Assembly: GCA_964354225.1 (NCBI GenBank)
Contig: CAYGZC010000103.1
Span: 1-64,000 of the forward strand
Length of the DNA stretch: 64,000 nucleotides
Direction: 5' to 3'
Source: CAYGZC01 sp964354225
GTDB lineage: Bacteria > Bacteroidota > Ignavibacteria > UBA10030 > SZUA-254
A program made the position numbers and the translations under genes. Positions 27,607 through 37,800 of the stretch are shown here, piece after piece (position 1 is the stretch's first letter; every line of letters begins with the position of its first letter). The notes under the pieces are model-generated. The model had not been told where the DNA came from. It saw nothing but the letters and a program-made list of their open reading frames with translations, and made no database searches.

Positions 27607-28476
27607 ATGCGATTTGACATAGAAGAAAATAAATCGAAACTGCTAAGGCGACCAGAATGGCTAAAAGCTCGTGTACCAGCAGGTGAGAATTACACACGAC
27701 TGAAGAAAATTATTGACATATGTAAACTTCATACGGTATGTGAAGAAGCTCGATGCCCAAAAATGGGCGAGTGTTGGGATCACGGTACCGCAACTTTCAT
27801 GATCCTCGGGGATATCTGTACACGGAACTGTGGATTCTGTGCAGTGAAAACCGGCAAGCCAACCGGACTTGATGCGGAAGAACCATATCGTGTGGCAGAA
27901 GCTGTGAAACTGCTCGGTGTCCGCCATGCTGTAATTACATCAGTAAATCGCGATGAACTTTATGATGGGGGTGCACAAATATTTGCTGAAACAATCCGAC
28001 AGATTAGAACAACAACACCCGACACTAAAGTGGAAGTTCTCATCCCGGATTTCAAAGGTGATGAGTTTGCCTTAAACATTGTGCTTGATGCTTTCCCGGA
28101 TATTCTCAACCATAACGTTGAAACTGTTCCCCGACTATATCCCACCGTCCGAGCACAAGCAGATTATCAACGCTCACTTGAGCTTCTTAATCGAGCAAAG
28201 CGACGAGGATTCATTACCAAAACCGGATTGATGCTTGGTATTGGTGAACGAACCGAAGAAGTAATTGAAGTGCTGAAAGATTTACGCAGTATCAACTGCG
28301 ACATCCTCACTCTCGGTCAGTATCTCCAACCAACAAAAGAACACTTACCGATTGATCGATTCATAAATCCCGATGAGTTCAAGATGCTAAAAAAGATAGG
28401 ATTTGGAATGGGATTCAAGCATGCTGAATCGGGACCGCTAGTGAGAAGCTCGTATCATGCGGAGGGACAGATTTAG
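27607..28476 (+). CDS. lipA: Lipoyl synthase LipA
   Basis: LipA is a radical-SAM enzyme that inserts two sulfurs into the octanoyl chain placed by LipB. The auxiliary cluster cysteines in CEEARCPKMGECW and the radical-SAM triad CTRNCGFC are present, and the C-terminal RSSYHA supplies the conserved Ser. The length of 289 residues is normal. It closes the set lpdA-lipB-E1-E2-lipA, which makes and lipoylates a single complex. Confidence 0.95.
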   Translation: MRFDIEENKSKLLRRPEWLKARVPAGENYTRLKKIIDICKLHTVCEEARCPKMGECWDHGTATFMILGDICTRNCGFCAVKTGKPTGLDAEEPYRVAEAVKLLGVRHAVITSVNRDELYDGGAQIFAETIRQIRTTTPDTKVEVLIPDFKGDEFALNIVLDAFPDILNHNVETVPRLYPTVRAQADYQRSLELLNRAKRRGFITKTGLMLGIGERTEEVIEVLKDLRSINCDILTLGQYLQPTKEHLPIDRFINPDEFKMLKKIGFGMGFKHAESGPLVRSSYHAEGQI

Positions 28477-28625
28477 AATATTTTATTACTAAATCTTTAT
28501 ATTTTTATTGATGTGGAAGAACAGACAGCTTTAGGGTCGTTGGTTCATAATCAACCTGATTTTTCTTAATATCTGGTCGGGTTATGATTTTCATTGATTA
28601 TGTGATTATATTCTCTTGAAAATTT

Positions 28626-30536
28626 ATGTCATTTAACATTTCATGGCGCCGATTTGAATACTCAGTCGGAGCGTTAATTTCATTATTTACATTTCTTTTC
28701 TATTATTTAACACTTTGTCCAACTGTCAACTTCATTGATAGTGGGGAACTTAGTGCCGTTGCATGTACCTTAGGTATCGCGCATCCAACAGGTTATCCTT
28801 TATTTTCGATAGTAGGATGGATTTTTGCTCATCTACCTTTAGGCATGAGAACGATCTATCAGTTAAATTTAATGTCAGCATTTTTCTGTGCTGCAGGATT
28901 GTTTTTTTTCTTCAGGTTTATAATTTTTTTCCTGAGTGAATTTTTCTTTAAAGATAGAAAAAGATTTATTGATAAAAACGAGAATCTCAGAAGTGTGCAA
29001 CTATTGCAAATATTCATACCTTCGGCATTCGCTACACTAATACTGGGATTTTCTGAGACTTATTGGTCACAAGCTTTATCAATCGAAGTTTATTCGCTTC
29101 ATGTATTTTTTCTTTCTCTGATTTTATTGCTGTTTACAAAAGCGATTCAATTAGTAATAATCTCTCAGAAGTATGATAGCGGGAACAAGGTTGTATTACG
29201 TTACTGGTATTGTTTTGCTTTTGTACTGGGATTGTCGTTTACAAATCATATGACAACTATTCTGCTTACCCCTGCATTTATTTATTTGTATTTCTATGTG
29301 CATGGGTTCACACGCAGAGCGTGGCAGTTAAGTTTATGGCTAATTATACCTTTTATTATCGGATTTTCAGTCTACCTGTACCTGCCGCTCCGTGGTTCAC
29401 AACAACCGATTTTTAACTGGGGAAATCCTATAGACCTCGAACGATTTTTCTGGCACTTCAGTGGTCGAGTCTATCGTGCATGGATATTTACTTCAACAGA
29501 AAGTGCAGTGAAACAATTCAATTATTTTGTTACTTCTCTTGGAGATGAATTCGCATATTTTCCTCTCGCATTTGCAGTCATTGGCGTAGTATCTTTATTT
29601 AAATACAGAAAAGTTGTTCTTGTTTTTACATTACTTCTCTTCTTCGGTTGTATTTTTTATTCAATTAATTACGACATTCACGATATTGATTCATACTTTT
29701 TACTTGCATATATCACAATTGCATTGTGGGTTGGAGCGGGTGCTTCGAAGGTAGTAAGTTATATTAAGAATTTACGTTCGGCAATTATTGTGGCGATAAT
29801 AATTATAATATCTTCCTTCATTCCTATTTTCTCTCATTATAATCAGGTCGATGAGAGTAAAAATTTTATTGTTGAAGATTATACAATGAATATGCTAAAA
29901 TATATTGGTACAGAAGGAATTATTATCTGCTATCAATGGGATTATTTTATATCAGCATCATATTATCTAAAGGTTGTGGAAGGAGTGCGCCCAGACGTTG
30001 TTATTATCGATAAAGAGTTGTTAAAACGATCTTGGTATTATGATCAACTATCCAATCATTATCCTTGGCTTGTTGAGCGGTCTATAAAAGAAATTCAGGA
30101 TTTTTTAAAAGAGCTGTATAAATTTGAACATAATAAACCATTTGATCCAAACGTGATTGAATATTACTACGAGAGAGTGATAAAAAGTATTATCGTAAAG
30201 AATTATTCAACCCGATCAATTTACGCAACACAAGAGATCGAGCAAAAATACACTCGAGATTATAACCGAATTCCCTCAGGATTGGCATTTCGTTTATATA
30301 ATGATAAAATTCTTCACGAGATCCCACAAATGGAAATTAATTTTCGTGAGCCAAAGATAAACAATATTTATGTTGATGGTATCAAATCATTATATGCACA
30401 AGCATATATGAACAATGCAATCTACTTGAATATGTTGGGGAGAAAAGATAATGCGTTATTATATTTAGATAAAGCGATTCAAATCCAGCCCAATTATGAG
30501 CAAGCTATCCATCTGAAGGATCAGTTAACGAGGTAA
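28626..30536 (+). CDS. DUF2723 family membrane protein with C-terminal TPR-like segment
   Basis: This 636-residue protein has about ten to twelve membrane segments in the first 430 residues and a soluble C-terminus. The N-terminal TLCPTVNFIDSGELSAVA and HPTGYPLF are hallmarks of DUF2723, a glycosyltransferase-like family (GT-C fold, O-mannosyltransferase-like) common in Bacteroidota. Asp and Glu in FIDSGE fit the GT-C catalytic position. Residues 610-632 (ALLYLDKAIQIQPNYEQA) look like one TPR. Substrate and product are unknown. Confidence 0.82.
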   Translation: MSFNISWRRFEYSVGALISLFTFLFYYLTLCPTVNFIDSGELSAVACTLGIAHPTGYPLFSIVGWIFAHLPLGMRTIYQLNLMSAFFCAAGLFFFFRFIIFFLSEFFFKDRKRFIDKNENLRSVQLLQIFIPSAFATLILGFSETYWSQALSIEVYSLHVFFLSLILLLFTKAIQLVIISQKYDSGNKVVLRYWYCFAFVLGLSFTNHMTTILLTPAFIYLYFYVHGFTRRAWQLSLWLIIPFIIGFSVYLYLPLRGSQQPIFNWGNPIDLERFFWHFSGRVYRAWIFTSTESAVKQFNYFVTSLGDEFAYFPLAFAVIGVVSLFKYRKVVLVFTLLLFFGCIFYSINYDIHDIDSYFLLAYITIALWVGAGASKVVSYIKNLRSAIIVAIIIIISSFIPIFSHYNQVDESKNFIVEDYTMNMLKYIGTEGIIICYQWDYFISASYYLKVVEGVRPDVVIIDKELLKRSWYYDQLSNHYPWLVERSIKEIQDFLKELYKFEHNKPFDPNVIEYYYERVIKSIIVKNYSTRSIYATQEIEQKYTRDYNRIPSGLAFRLYNDKILHEIPQMEINFREPKINNIYVDGIKSLYAQAYMNNAIYLNMLGRKDNALLYLDKAIQIQPNYEQAIHLKDQLTR

Positions 30537-30586
30537 AAACAGTTCAAGCAACTATAAATAAAATTAACGAATGGTATTAAAATTGT

Positions 30587-30614
30587 TTGACATTAAGCAA
30601 AAAAATATTATATT
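30587..30614 (+). promoter_or_regulatory. Promoter upstream of a short terminated segment
   Basis: TTGACA (30587-30592) and TATATT (30609-30614) are 16 bp apart; the -10 also fits the Bacteroidetes form TAnnTTTG. The next terminator ends about 100 bases downstream and no ATG frame lies between, so a very short RNA would result. Confidence 0.5.
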
Positions 30615-30672
30615 TGTAAACTTGTTAAATTTACCGGTTCGCGTTCAATACAACAATCAAACAATTTTCTAT

Positions 30673-30715
30673 AAAAACCCTCAATTATTGAAAATATTAA
30701 GGGTTTTTATTTTTA
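30673..30715 (+). terminator. Intrinsic terminator after the DUF2723 gene
   Basis: Arms AAAAACCCT (30673-30681) and AGGGTTTTT (30700-30708) are followed by further T-rich sequence. It may end the DUF2723 transcript and that of the promoter at 30587. The remaining 30716-30901 shows no gene; it must carry or follow the promoter of the tRNA cluster, which I could not identify. Confidence 0.7.
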
Positions 30716-30901
30716 TTGGGGTTAAGAATCGTTCCAGTCGCATAGTCCGGCGATTGGTTTTACTAATGCTTCAATTTATGTTTTACCAACATATTTTTTG
30801 TGCATGGAGTAGCTTTTCTGGTAAGATAATCCTGATAACGATATGAACACTTGCGGATGAAATTGAGTTGGTAGCAATTTTCTATCAATTTAAGATTGAG
30901 C

Positions 30902-30974
30902 GCTGGCGTAGCTCAGCTGGTAGAGCAGCTGATTTGTAATCAGCAGGTCGTTGGTTCAAATCCGACCGCCAGCT
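30902..30974 (+). tRNA. tRNA-Thr (anticodon TGT)
   Basis: Acceptor GCTGGCG/CGCCAGC, anticodon stem GCTGA/TCAGC with loop TTTGTAA, T loop TTCAAAT. First of a Thr-Tyr-Gly-Thr cluster. CCA is not encoded. Confidence 0.95.
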
Positions 30975-30986
30975 CGAAACAATTGC

Positions 30987-31069
30987 GGGCAGGTAGCAAA
31001 GCGGTCAACTGCAACAGACTGTAAATCTGTCGGCTTATGCCTTCGGAGGTTCGAATCCCCCCCTGCCCA
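30987..31069 (+). tRNA. tRNA-Tyr (anticodon GTA)
   Basis: Acceptor GGGCAGG/CCTGCCC, anticodon stem ACAGA/TCTGT with loop CTGTAAA and a long variable arm (GGCTTATGCC), typical of bacterial tRNA-Tyr. Confidence 0.95.
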
Positions 31070-31205
31070 CGGATGCGAACTTGATAGTGGTTGCTCTTTA
31101 AGCAGGATTAAATATCGATTCCAAGACGGGATGAAGTATTAGTTTCAGTTTGGACATTTTGGTAATGTACAAACAAAGTTGACTTGATGACGCATATTGT
31201 ATTAT

Positions 31206-31278
31206 GCGGGAGTAACTCAGTTGGTAGAGTCACAGCCTTCCAAGCTGTTGGTCGCGGGTCCGAGTCCCGTCTCCCGCT
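31206..31278 (+). tRNA. tRNA-Gly (anticodon TCC)
   Basis: Acceptor GCGGGAG/CTCCCGC, anticodon stem ACAGC/GCTGT with loop CTTCCAA, T loop TCCGAGT. It is 136 bp after tRNA-Tyr; that spacer holds nothing recognised. Confidence 0.94.
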
Positions 31279-31298
31279 CTCTGGCTAGATAATGCACT

Positions 31299-31371
31299 GC
31301 TTGCGTAGCTCAGTTGGTAGAGCACATCCTTGGTAAGGATGAGGTCATCGGTTCAATCCCGATCGCAAGCT
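31299..31371 (+). tRNA. tRNA-Thr (anticodon GGT)
   Basis: Acceptor GCTTGCG/CGCAAGC, anticodon stem CATCC/GGATG with loop TTGGTAA. In many bacteria a tuf gene follows this tRNA; here rpmG follows instead. Confidence 0.95.
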
Positions 31372-31400
31372 CGGTAAAAAATTAATTATGGAGTTTTTTT

Positions 31401-31550
31401 ATGCGCGATATAATAACATTAGAATGTACTGACTGCAAACGTCGGAATTACACAACAACAAAAAATAAAAAGAAGCAATCGGGCAGGGTAGAATATAAAA
31501 AATTCTGCCCTTGGTGTAATAAGCATACTCAACACAAAGAAACAAAGTGA
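31401..31550 (+). CDS. rpmG: 50S ribosomal protein L33
   Basis: A 49-residue protein with two CxxC pairs (CTDC at 9-12 and CPWC at 36-39), the zinc-binding form of L33. The context between tRNA-Thr and tRNA-Trp, ahead of secE, is the usual one. The gene is short and easily missed. Confidence 0.93.
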   Translation: MRDIITLECTDCKRRNYTTTKNKKKQSGRVEYKKFCPWCNKHTQHKETK

Positions 31551-31559
31551 GTTTATTAT

Positions 31560-31633
31560 ACGTCAGTAGCTCAATTGGCTAGAGCAGCGGTCTCCAAAAC
31601 CGCAGGTTGGGGGTTCAAGTCCCTCCTGACGTG
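31560..31633 (+). tRNA. tRNA-Trp (anticodon CCA)
   Basis: Acceptor ACGTCAG/CTGACGT, anticodon stem GCGGT/ACCGC with loop CTCCAAA. It lies between rpmG and secE, the classical position. Confidence 0.95.
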
Positions 31634-31670
31634 CTCGGTCTTTTAACTAACGAAATTGAGAAGGAAAAAG

Positions 31671-31853
31671 ATGAAAGAAAAAATAATTGCATTTGTTACC
31701 GACACGGTGAAGGAAATGAAAAAAGTTACTTGGCCCAGTCGTGATGAATTACGCGAATCGACTATGATCGTTTTGGTTGTTTGTGGTGTCATTGCAACAT
31801 TTATTTTTGGTGTTGATTGGGTAGTGAGTAATATTATGAAAGCGATTCTCTAA
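31671..31853 (+). CDS. secE: Preprotein translocase subunit SecE
   Basis: A 60-residue inner-membrane subunit of SecYEG with one membrane segment (MIVLVVCGVIATFIFGVDWVV) after the conserved amphipathic VKEMKKVTWPSRDEL. ATG 31671 follows GAGAAGG; an upstream TTG at 31656 is less likely. Its partner SecY is encoded at 56743. Confidence 0.92.
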   Translation: MKEKIIAFVTDTVKEMKKVTWPSRDELRESTMIVLVVCGVIATFIFGVDWVVSNIMKAIL

Positions 31854-31860
31854 AGGTTCG

Positions 31861-32412
31861 ATGGTGAAGGAACAAATAAAACAAAAACGCTGGTACGCTG
31901 TTCGCACATATTCTGGTCACGAGAATAAAGTGAAATCTCATCTTGAGCGCGAAATCAAGCTGTCACATTTGGAAGAACGTATCACATCGGTGCTTGTCCC
32001 TTCTGAAAAGATTTTTGAAATAAAAGAAGGAAAGAAAAAAAGTAAGACAAAAACTTTTTTCCCCGGTTATATTCTAATCGAAGGAATTCTTGATAAAGAA
32101 ACCAAGCATCTAATTCTTTCCACGCCTGCAGTGATCAGTTTTGTTGGACCGCGGGGTGAGCCGGCTCCTCTCCATACTGATGAAGTGAAGCGACTGATCG
32201 GACGCATGGAAGAACGGAAAGATGTTGAAGTGATGGCCATACCTTTTCATCTCGGAGAGCCTGTGAAGATAATCGACGGACCATTCAATAATTTTACAGG
32301 TATCGTTCAAGATGTAAACGAAGAAAAAATGAAATTAAAAGTTATGGTCAGCATCTTTGGTCGGAAAACCCCGGTCGAGCTCGATTTCAATCAGGTCGAA
32401 ATAGAAAAATAA
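31861..32412 (+). CDS. nusG: Transcription termination/antitermination factor NusG
   Basis: NusG couples RNA polymerase to Rho or the ribosome. The NGN domain (RWYAVRTYSGHENKVKSHLE, then FFPGYILIE) and C-terminal KOW domain (GEPVKIIDGPFNNFTGIV) are complete in 183 residues. It follows secE by seven bases, the conserved secE-nusG pair. Confidence 0.95.
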   Translation: MVKEQIKQKRWYAVRTYSGHENKVKSHLEREIKLSHLEERITSVLVPSEKIFEIKEGKKKSKTKTFFPGYILIEGILDKETKHLILSTPAVISFVGPRGEPAPLHTDEVKRLIGRMEERKDVEVMAIPFHLGEPVKIIDGPFNNFTGIVQDVNEEKMKLKVMVSIFGRKTPVELDFNQVEIEK

Positions 32413-32438
32413 TTATCATTCAAAGTGGATAAAGTATT

Positions 32439-32861
32439 ATGAAGAAAGTTGTAGGTTTTATTAAGTTACAGATCCCAGCAGGTCAAGCTACACCTGCACC
32501 ACCCATAGGACCAGCACTCGGTCAAAAAGGGGTGAACATTATGGAATTCTGTAAGAAATTTAATGCAAAGACCCAGGATAAACAAGGATTAATTATTCCG
32601 GTGGTTATAACTGTTTATTCCGACAAGTCTTTCACATTCATCACCAAAACGCCTCCTGCATCTGTACTTTTAGCGAAAGCAGCGAAGGTAGAAAAAGGAT
32701 CGGGTGAACCGAATCGAACAAAAATTGGTAAAGTGACAAAGCAGCAGGTCAAAGAAATTGCAGAATTGAAAATGCCTGATTTAAATGCGAATGATGTTGA
32801 AGCTGCCATGGCGATGATTGCCGGCACGGCTCGCAGTATGGGAATAACTGTAGAAGATTAA
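32439..32861 (+). CDS. rplK: 50S ribosomal protein L11
   Basis: L11 (140 residues) binds the GTPase-associated region of 23S rRNA. The [22 protein letters not shown] opening (split here as [10 protein letters not shown] and [10 protein letters not shown]) and the C-terminal [13 protein letters not shown] are typical. It is followed by rplA after 62 bases. Confidence 0.96.
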   Translation: MKKVVGFIKLQIPAGQATPAPPIGPALGQKGVNIMEFCKKFNAKTQDKQGLIIPVVITVYSDKSFTFITKTPPASVLLAKAAKVEKGSGEPNRTKIGKVTKQQVKEIAELKMPDLNANDVEAAMAMIAGTARSMGITVED

Positions 32862-32923
32862 TTTTTTTAGTGGAAGTCTCGCTCGGCGCGGGACGCTTGT
32901 ACCACAATTATAAGGAACAACTA
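32862..32923 (+). promoter_or_regulatory. Hairpin between rplK and rplA, possible L1-responsive site
   Basis: GTGG-AAG and TCTC near 32870 can pair with GGGA, CTT and CCAC before 32907, forming an interrupted stem just ahead of the rplA ribosome binding site. L1 represses its own operon by binding such mRNA structures in other bacteria, although usually upstream of rplK. That role here is inference. Confidence 0.35.
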
Positions 32924-33619
32924 ATGAAACGCAGTAAGAGATATAAAACAGTTTTAAAGAAAATCGATCAGACTAAAACATATACGATCGAAGATGCAGT
33001 TGCCCGCGTAAAAGAAATGGCATCTGCAAAATTCACTGAAGCCGTTGATGTCGCTGTCCGGCTTGGAGTTGATCCGAAAAAAGCCGATCAAGCTGTGCGA
33101 GGTACAGTAGCACTACCACACGGAATCGGAAAAGAAGTGAAGGTATTGGTTATTGCCAAACCTCCTAAGGATGAAGAAGCGAAAGCAGCCGGAGCCGATC
33201 ATGTTGGATTTCAGGATTATATCCAGAAGATTCAACAAGGTTGGGCTGATATTGATGTCATCATAGCTACACCCGATGTCATGGGTGATGTTGGCAAACT
33301 TGGAAAGGTTTTAGGTCCTCGTGGACTCATGCCAAATCCCAAAAGTGGAACCGTCACAATAGATATCGCAAAAGCTGTGAAGGAAGTTAAAGCAGGTAAA
33401 ATAGAATTTCGAGTCGATAAAGCCGGAATTCTTCACGCGACTATCGGTAAAGTTAATTTTGAGAACCAAAAGTTAATCGAAAATGTTAACGCATTCTTAG
33501 GCACTGTGATGCGATTGAAACCTGCGACGGCAAAAGGACAATATATTAAGAGTATAGCACTCTCAAGTACGATGGGTCCGGGTGTTCACATCGATAGAAA
33601 TGTTATTGTATCACATTAA
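32924..33619 (+). CDS. rplA: 50S ribosomal protein L1
   Basis: L1 (231 residues) forms the mobile L1 stalk. The start [10 protein letters not shown] at ATG 32924, behind AAGGA, matches the family; the frame is open further upstream with atypical residues. [18 protein letters not shown] is the signature region. Confidence 0.95.
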   Translation: MKRSKRYKTVLKKIDQTKTYTIEDAVARVKEMASAKFTEAVDVAVRLGVDPKKADQAVRGTVALPHGIGKEVKVLVIAKPPKDEEAKAAGADHVGFQDYIQKIQQGWADIDVIIATPDVMGDVGKLGKVLGPRGLMPNPKSGTVTIDIAKAVKEVKAGKIEFRVDKAGILHATIGKVNFENQKLIENVNAFLGTVMRLKPATAKGQYIKSIALSSTMGPGVHIDRNVIVSH

Positions 33620-33652
33620 GTATGAAAAATTACGCACTCAAAAAATATCAAC

Positions 33653-33694
33653 CATTATCTGTCTCGTCACCGGACGGGAGCTTCTCAGATGATG
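33653..33694 (+). promoter_or_regulatory. Ribosomal protein L10 leader-like structure
   Basis: CATTATCTG (33653-33661) pairs with CAGATGATG (33686-33694), and CTCGTC (33663-33668) pairs with GACGGGAG (33673-33680) around an ACCG loop. It lies in the 97-bp gap before rplJ, where the L10 leader that binds the L10-L12 complex is found in many bacteria. Confidence 0.55.
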
Positions 33695-33716
33695 ATTACT
33701 AAATAACGAGGAAAAC

Positions 33717-34238
33717 ATGAAACGTTCTGAAAAAGAACAGATCATTGCAGAGGTGAAAGAAAAGATCGAGCGAGCGAAAGGGATGTATTTCGCCGACTTT
33801 ACAGGGATAACGGTAGAGCAAGTAACTGAGCTTCGTCGTGAATTCCGAAAAGTGAATGTCGATTATCGTGTAGTGAAAAACACTCTTGCTCGAAAAGCAC
33901 TCGAAAGCGTTACTGGATACGATAAGGTAATAGATAAACTTGTCGGTCATACGGCGATAGCATTCGGGTACGATGATCCGGTAGCACCAGCTAAAATCAT
34001 AAAGAAATTCCACGACAAACATGAAAAGCTGAAGTTAAAAGTTTGCGTTCTCGAAAAGCAAGTATTCGACGGGTCCCAACTCGATCAAATTGCCAAACTA
34101 CCTTCGCGCAAAGAATTGATAGCCGGAATTCTTGGAAGTATTCAAGCTCCAATATCTGGAATTGTTGGTGCAATTGGTGCCGTCACTCGCGATCTTGTTA
34201 ATATCATCGACGCAATTGAAAAAAAGAAAGCAGCGTAA
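33717..34238 (+). CDS. rplJ: 50S ribosomal protein L10
   Basis: L10 (173 residues) anchors L7/L12 dimers to the stalk base. The KGMYFADFTGITVEQVTELR and NTLARKALE regions match the family, and the C-terminal helix for L7/L12 binding is present. GAGG lies eight bases before the ATG. Confidence 0.95.
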   Translation: MKRSEKEQIIAEVKEKIERAKGMYFADFTGITVEQVTELRREFRKVNVDYRVVKNTLARKALESVTGYDKVIDKLVGHTAIAFGYDDPVAPAKIIKKFHDKHEKLKLKVCVLEKQVFDGSQLDQIAKLPSRKELIAGILGSIQAPISGIVGAIGAVTRDLVNIIDAIEKKKAA

Positions 34239-34271
34239 AAAAATAACTTTATTAGAAAAAGGAGATAATCA

Positions 34272-34649
34272 ATGTCAGTAGTTCAAGAAATAGTTGAAAA
34301 AATTGAAAAGTTAACACTTCTAGAAGCATCAGAATTAAAGAAAGCACTTGAGGAAAAATTTGGCGTTACAGCGGCTGCACCAGTAATGATGAGTGCAATG
34401 GCATCAGCAGCGGCAGCACCAGTTGCAGCCGAAGCTCAGACAGAATTCACTGTTGTACTGAAAGCAGCGGGCGCCCAGAAGATTAACGTCATTAAAGTTG
34501 TTCGTGCGGCAACAGGTCTTGGTTTGAAGGAAGCGAAAGATTTAGTTGATGGTGCGCCGAAAAACGTTAAGGAAAATATCAGCAAAGATGAAGCTGATAA
34601 GCTGAAAAAAGAACTTGAAGAAGCTGGTGCTACAGTAGAATTGAAGTAA
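34272..34649 (+). CDS. rplL: 50S ribosomal protein L7/L12
   Basis: L7/L12 (125 residues) recruits translation GTPases. An N-terminal dimerisation helix, an Ala-rich hinge (residues about 35-55) and the C-terminal domain with [16 protein letters not shown] are visible. A strong AAAGGAG site precedes it, fitting its need for multiple copies per ribosome. Confidence 0.96.
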   Translation: MSVVQEIVEKIEKLTLLEASELKKALEEKFGVTAAAPVMMSAMASAAAAPVAAEAQTEFTVVLKAAGAQKINVIKVVRAATGLGLKEAKDLVDGAPKNVKENISKDEADKLKKELEEAGATVELK

Positions 34650-34704
34650 TCAAAATATTTTAAAGTTTTATTTTTGATTTTACTTAAAAAAGCTAAGTTA
34701 TTCA

Positions 34705-34745
34705 CCGATAACCAATAGAAATATTGGTTATCGGCTTGCTATTTT
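34705..34745 (+). terminator. Terminator-like hairpin between rplL and rpoB (attenuator)
   Basis: A perfect 13-bp stem, CCGATAACCAATA (34705-34717) with its complement at 34722-34734, closes a GAAA loop and is followed by a T-rich stretch. Partial termination between rplL and rpoB is known in other bacteria and sets the ratio of ribosomal protein to polymerase. Confidence 0.7.
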
Positions 34746-34808
34746 TATTTGTAAGCGAATTTGTTGAATAAAATTTAAATAAAAATCATTTTATTTGAGG
34801 TGAGACCC

Positions 34809-37800
34809 TTGAAAAATCAAGCACATCATACGAACGAAAGAATTAGTTTCTCGAAGATTCCCCAGATTGTTGAATATCCTGATCTGTTAAACGTTCAACT
34901 GGAATCATGGGAAAGTTTTTTACAGGTAACTGTTCCACCAGAGAAACGGCAAAATAAAGGATTACAGAAGATTTTCCTTTTGAGTTTCCCAATTACCGAT
35001 GCACGAGAAAATTATTTCCTCGAGTTTGTCGAGTATTATGTTGAGAAACCGAAATATTCTGTAATCGAATGCCAGGAACGCGGTTTGACTTTTGCAGTTC
35101 CATTAAAAGCCAAGCTGCGTTTATCAACAAAAGCTGAAGACGGAAAAAGTTACGTAGATACACTTGAGCAAGAAGTTTATCTCGGTAATCTACCAATGAT
35201 GACACATCGCGGAACATTTATCATTAACGGTGCTGAGCGTGTTGTTGTCAGTCAGCTACACCGTTCACCAGGTGTATTCTTCGATGAATCAGTTCATCCA
35301 AATGGGATGTCGATTTATTCTGCGCGAATCATACCATTCCGTGGCTCGTGGGTCGAATTTACTACAGATATCAGCAACGTAATGTATGTGTATATCGATC
35401 GTAAAAAGAAATTTCCCGTGACCACATTATTACGCGCTCTTGGATATTCTTCTGATGATGAGATATTGCACCTCTTCAATCTTGTTGAGGAAGTTGATCC
35501 ACATAAAGTCAATCTTAAAGATTACGTAGGAAGAATTGTATGTAGTGATGTTGTAGACAAAAAGACAGGTGAAATTTTCATCAACAAGGATTCAATCTTT
35601 AATGAAGATTTAATGAAGAAGGTAAAAAAATCAGAGATAAAAAAAATTCGTTTCCTTAAGCATGAAGGTATTGGGGAAAGTTCGGTAATTGCGAATACGA
35701 TTAAGAAGGACACCGCTCGGAGCGACGAAGAGGCATTAAATGCAATCTATCAGCAATTGCGATCAGGTGAAGCACCCAACTTAGATACTGCGAGGAATTT
35801 ATTCGAGCGCTTATTCTTTAATGAAAAGCGATACGACCTTGGCGATGTTGGCCGCTATCGGATGAATGCAAAGCTCAATCTGAAGATTCCGGGCACAACA
35901 ACAACGCTAACGAAGGACGACATCATAGCTATCATCAATTACCTGCTCGATATGCAGCAGGGGAAAAAGACAGTGGATGATATTGATCACCTTGGAAACC
36001 GACGGGTTCGAACAGTTGGTGAACAGATAGGTCAGCAGTTTAATATAGGTCTTGCGAGGATGGCGAGAACTATCAGAGAACGATTAAGTCTGCGTGATCC
36101 AGAAAAATTGGCTCCACAGGATTTAGTAAACGCTCGAACAATCACAAGTGTCATCAACGCATTCTTTGGTACCAATCAGCTATCCCAATTTATGGATCAG
36201 ACAAATCCATTAGCTGAAATTACACACAAACGGCGTATGTCTGCTCTCGGTCCGGGCGGACTAACTCGCGAACGTGCTGGTTTCGAGGTTCGTGACGTTC
36301 ATTATACGCACTACGGACGCCTCTGTCCGATTGAAACTCCTGAAGGTCCGAACATCGGTTTGATCTCATCCTTGTGTATGCACGCACGGGTCAATGAATT
36401 CGGTTTTATTGAAACACCATATCGAAAAATGAAGAATGGCAGAGCAACCGAGGAAATCGAATACATGACTGCCGAGAAAGAGGATGTTTGCTCGATTGCT
36501 CAAACAAACACGGATATTGATGAAAACGGGGAATTCCGTACCGACCGTTTAAAAGCAAGATTCCAAAGCGATTATCCACTGTTAAAACCTGAAGAAATTC
36601 AGTATTTGGATGTGGCACCAAATCAGATCGTAAGTGCAGCCGCAGCATTAATTCCATTTCTTGAGCACGACGATGCGAACCGTGCGTTAATGGGTTCAAA
36701 CATGCAACGCCAGGCTGTACCGCTTCTTCGCCCGGAAACACCGATTGTTGGTACTGGCTTGGAAGAAAAAATTGCACGTGATGCTCGGACAATGATTGTT
36801 GCAGAGAGAAATGGTGTTGTCGAATTTGTTGATTCCAACGTCATCATTGTAAATTATGATATTGATGAATCGAGCATGGATGCTCTCATTAGTTTTGAGG
36901 ATAAAAAGCGGGTTGAATATAAACTTGTAAAATTTTTCCGTACAAATCAGGATACATCGATTAATCAACGGGCAATTGTGAAACCGGGACAAAAGGTTAA
37001 ACGGGGTGATATCCTCGCCGACGGATGTGCTACTGATAGTGGCGAGTTAGCCCTCGGAAGAAACGTACTTGTGGCTTTTATGCCCTGGAGGGGCTATAAC
37101 TTCGAAGACGCCATTGTATTAAATGAGCGTCTGGTGGCTGAAGATACTTTCACATCGCTCCACATCGATGAGTTTGATCTGCAGGTTCGTGATACAAGAC
37201 GAGGTGAAGAAGAGTTAACGCGTGAAATTCCAAATGTTAGCGAAGATGCCGTTAAAGATTTGGATGAGAATGGTGTTATCCGAGTAGGTGCTGAAGTTGT
37301 GGAAGGAGATATTCTCATCGGTAAAATTACACCGAAGGGTGAAACAGAATCGACACCTGAAGAAAAATTACTCAAAGCAATCTTTGGTGAAAAAGCTGGT
37401 GATGTTAAGGATGCATCATTGAAAGCACCACCTGGGATGAAAGGTATCGTTATTGCAACGAAATTATTCAGCAGGAAGAAAAAAGATTCCGAGTCGAAAA
37501 AAGAAGATAAACGACTCGGAGAGCAACTCGAGAAAGCAGAGAAAAAGGCATTGCAAGATAACCTTGAGAGATTAGCAAGAAAGTTGGGTTTATTGCTTGA
37601 AAACGAAAGATCTCTCAGTATTCGGAATGTTGATGGAGACGTTATACTTCGTGCCGGTACGCAGCTCAAAACGGAAACATTCCTTGGCTTACCAAATTTT
37701 GATAAGCTTGATTACAAAGCTGAGTGGGTAGAGGATAAGAAAAAGAATGCCATGATCACAAAAATTTATGAGAATTTTTTCCAGAAGCAAAATGATATCA

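Noticed and set aside
30571..30846. A 91-codon frame before the tRNA cluster
   Set aside because: It runs through the promoter and the intrinsic terminator at 30673-30715 and has no protein-like composition.
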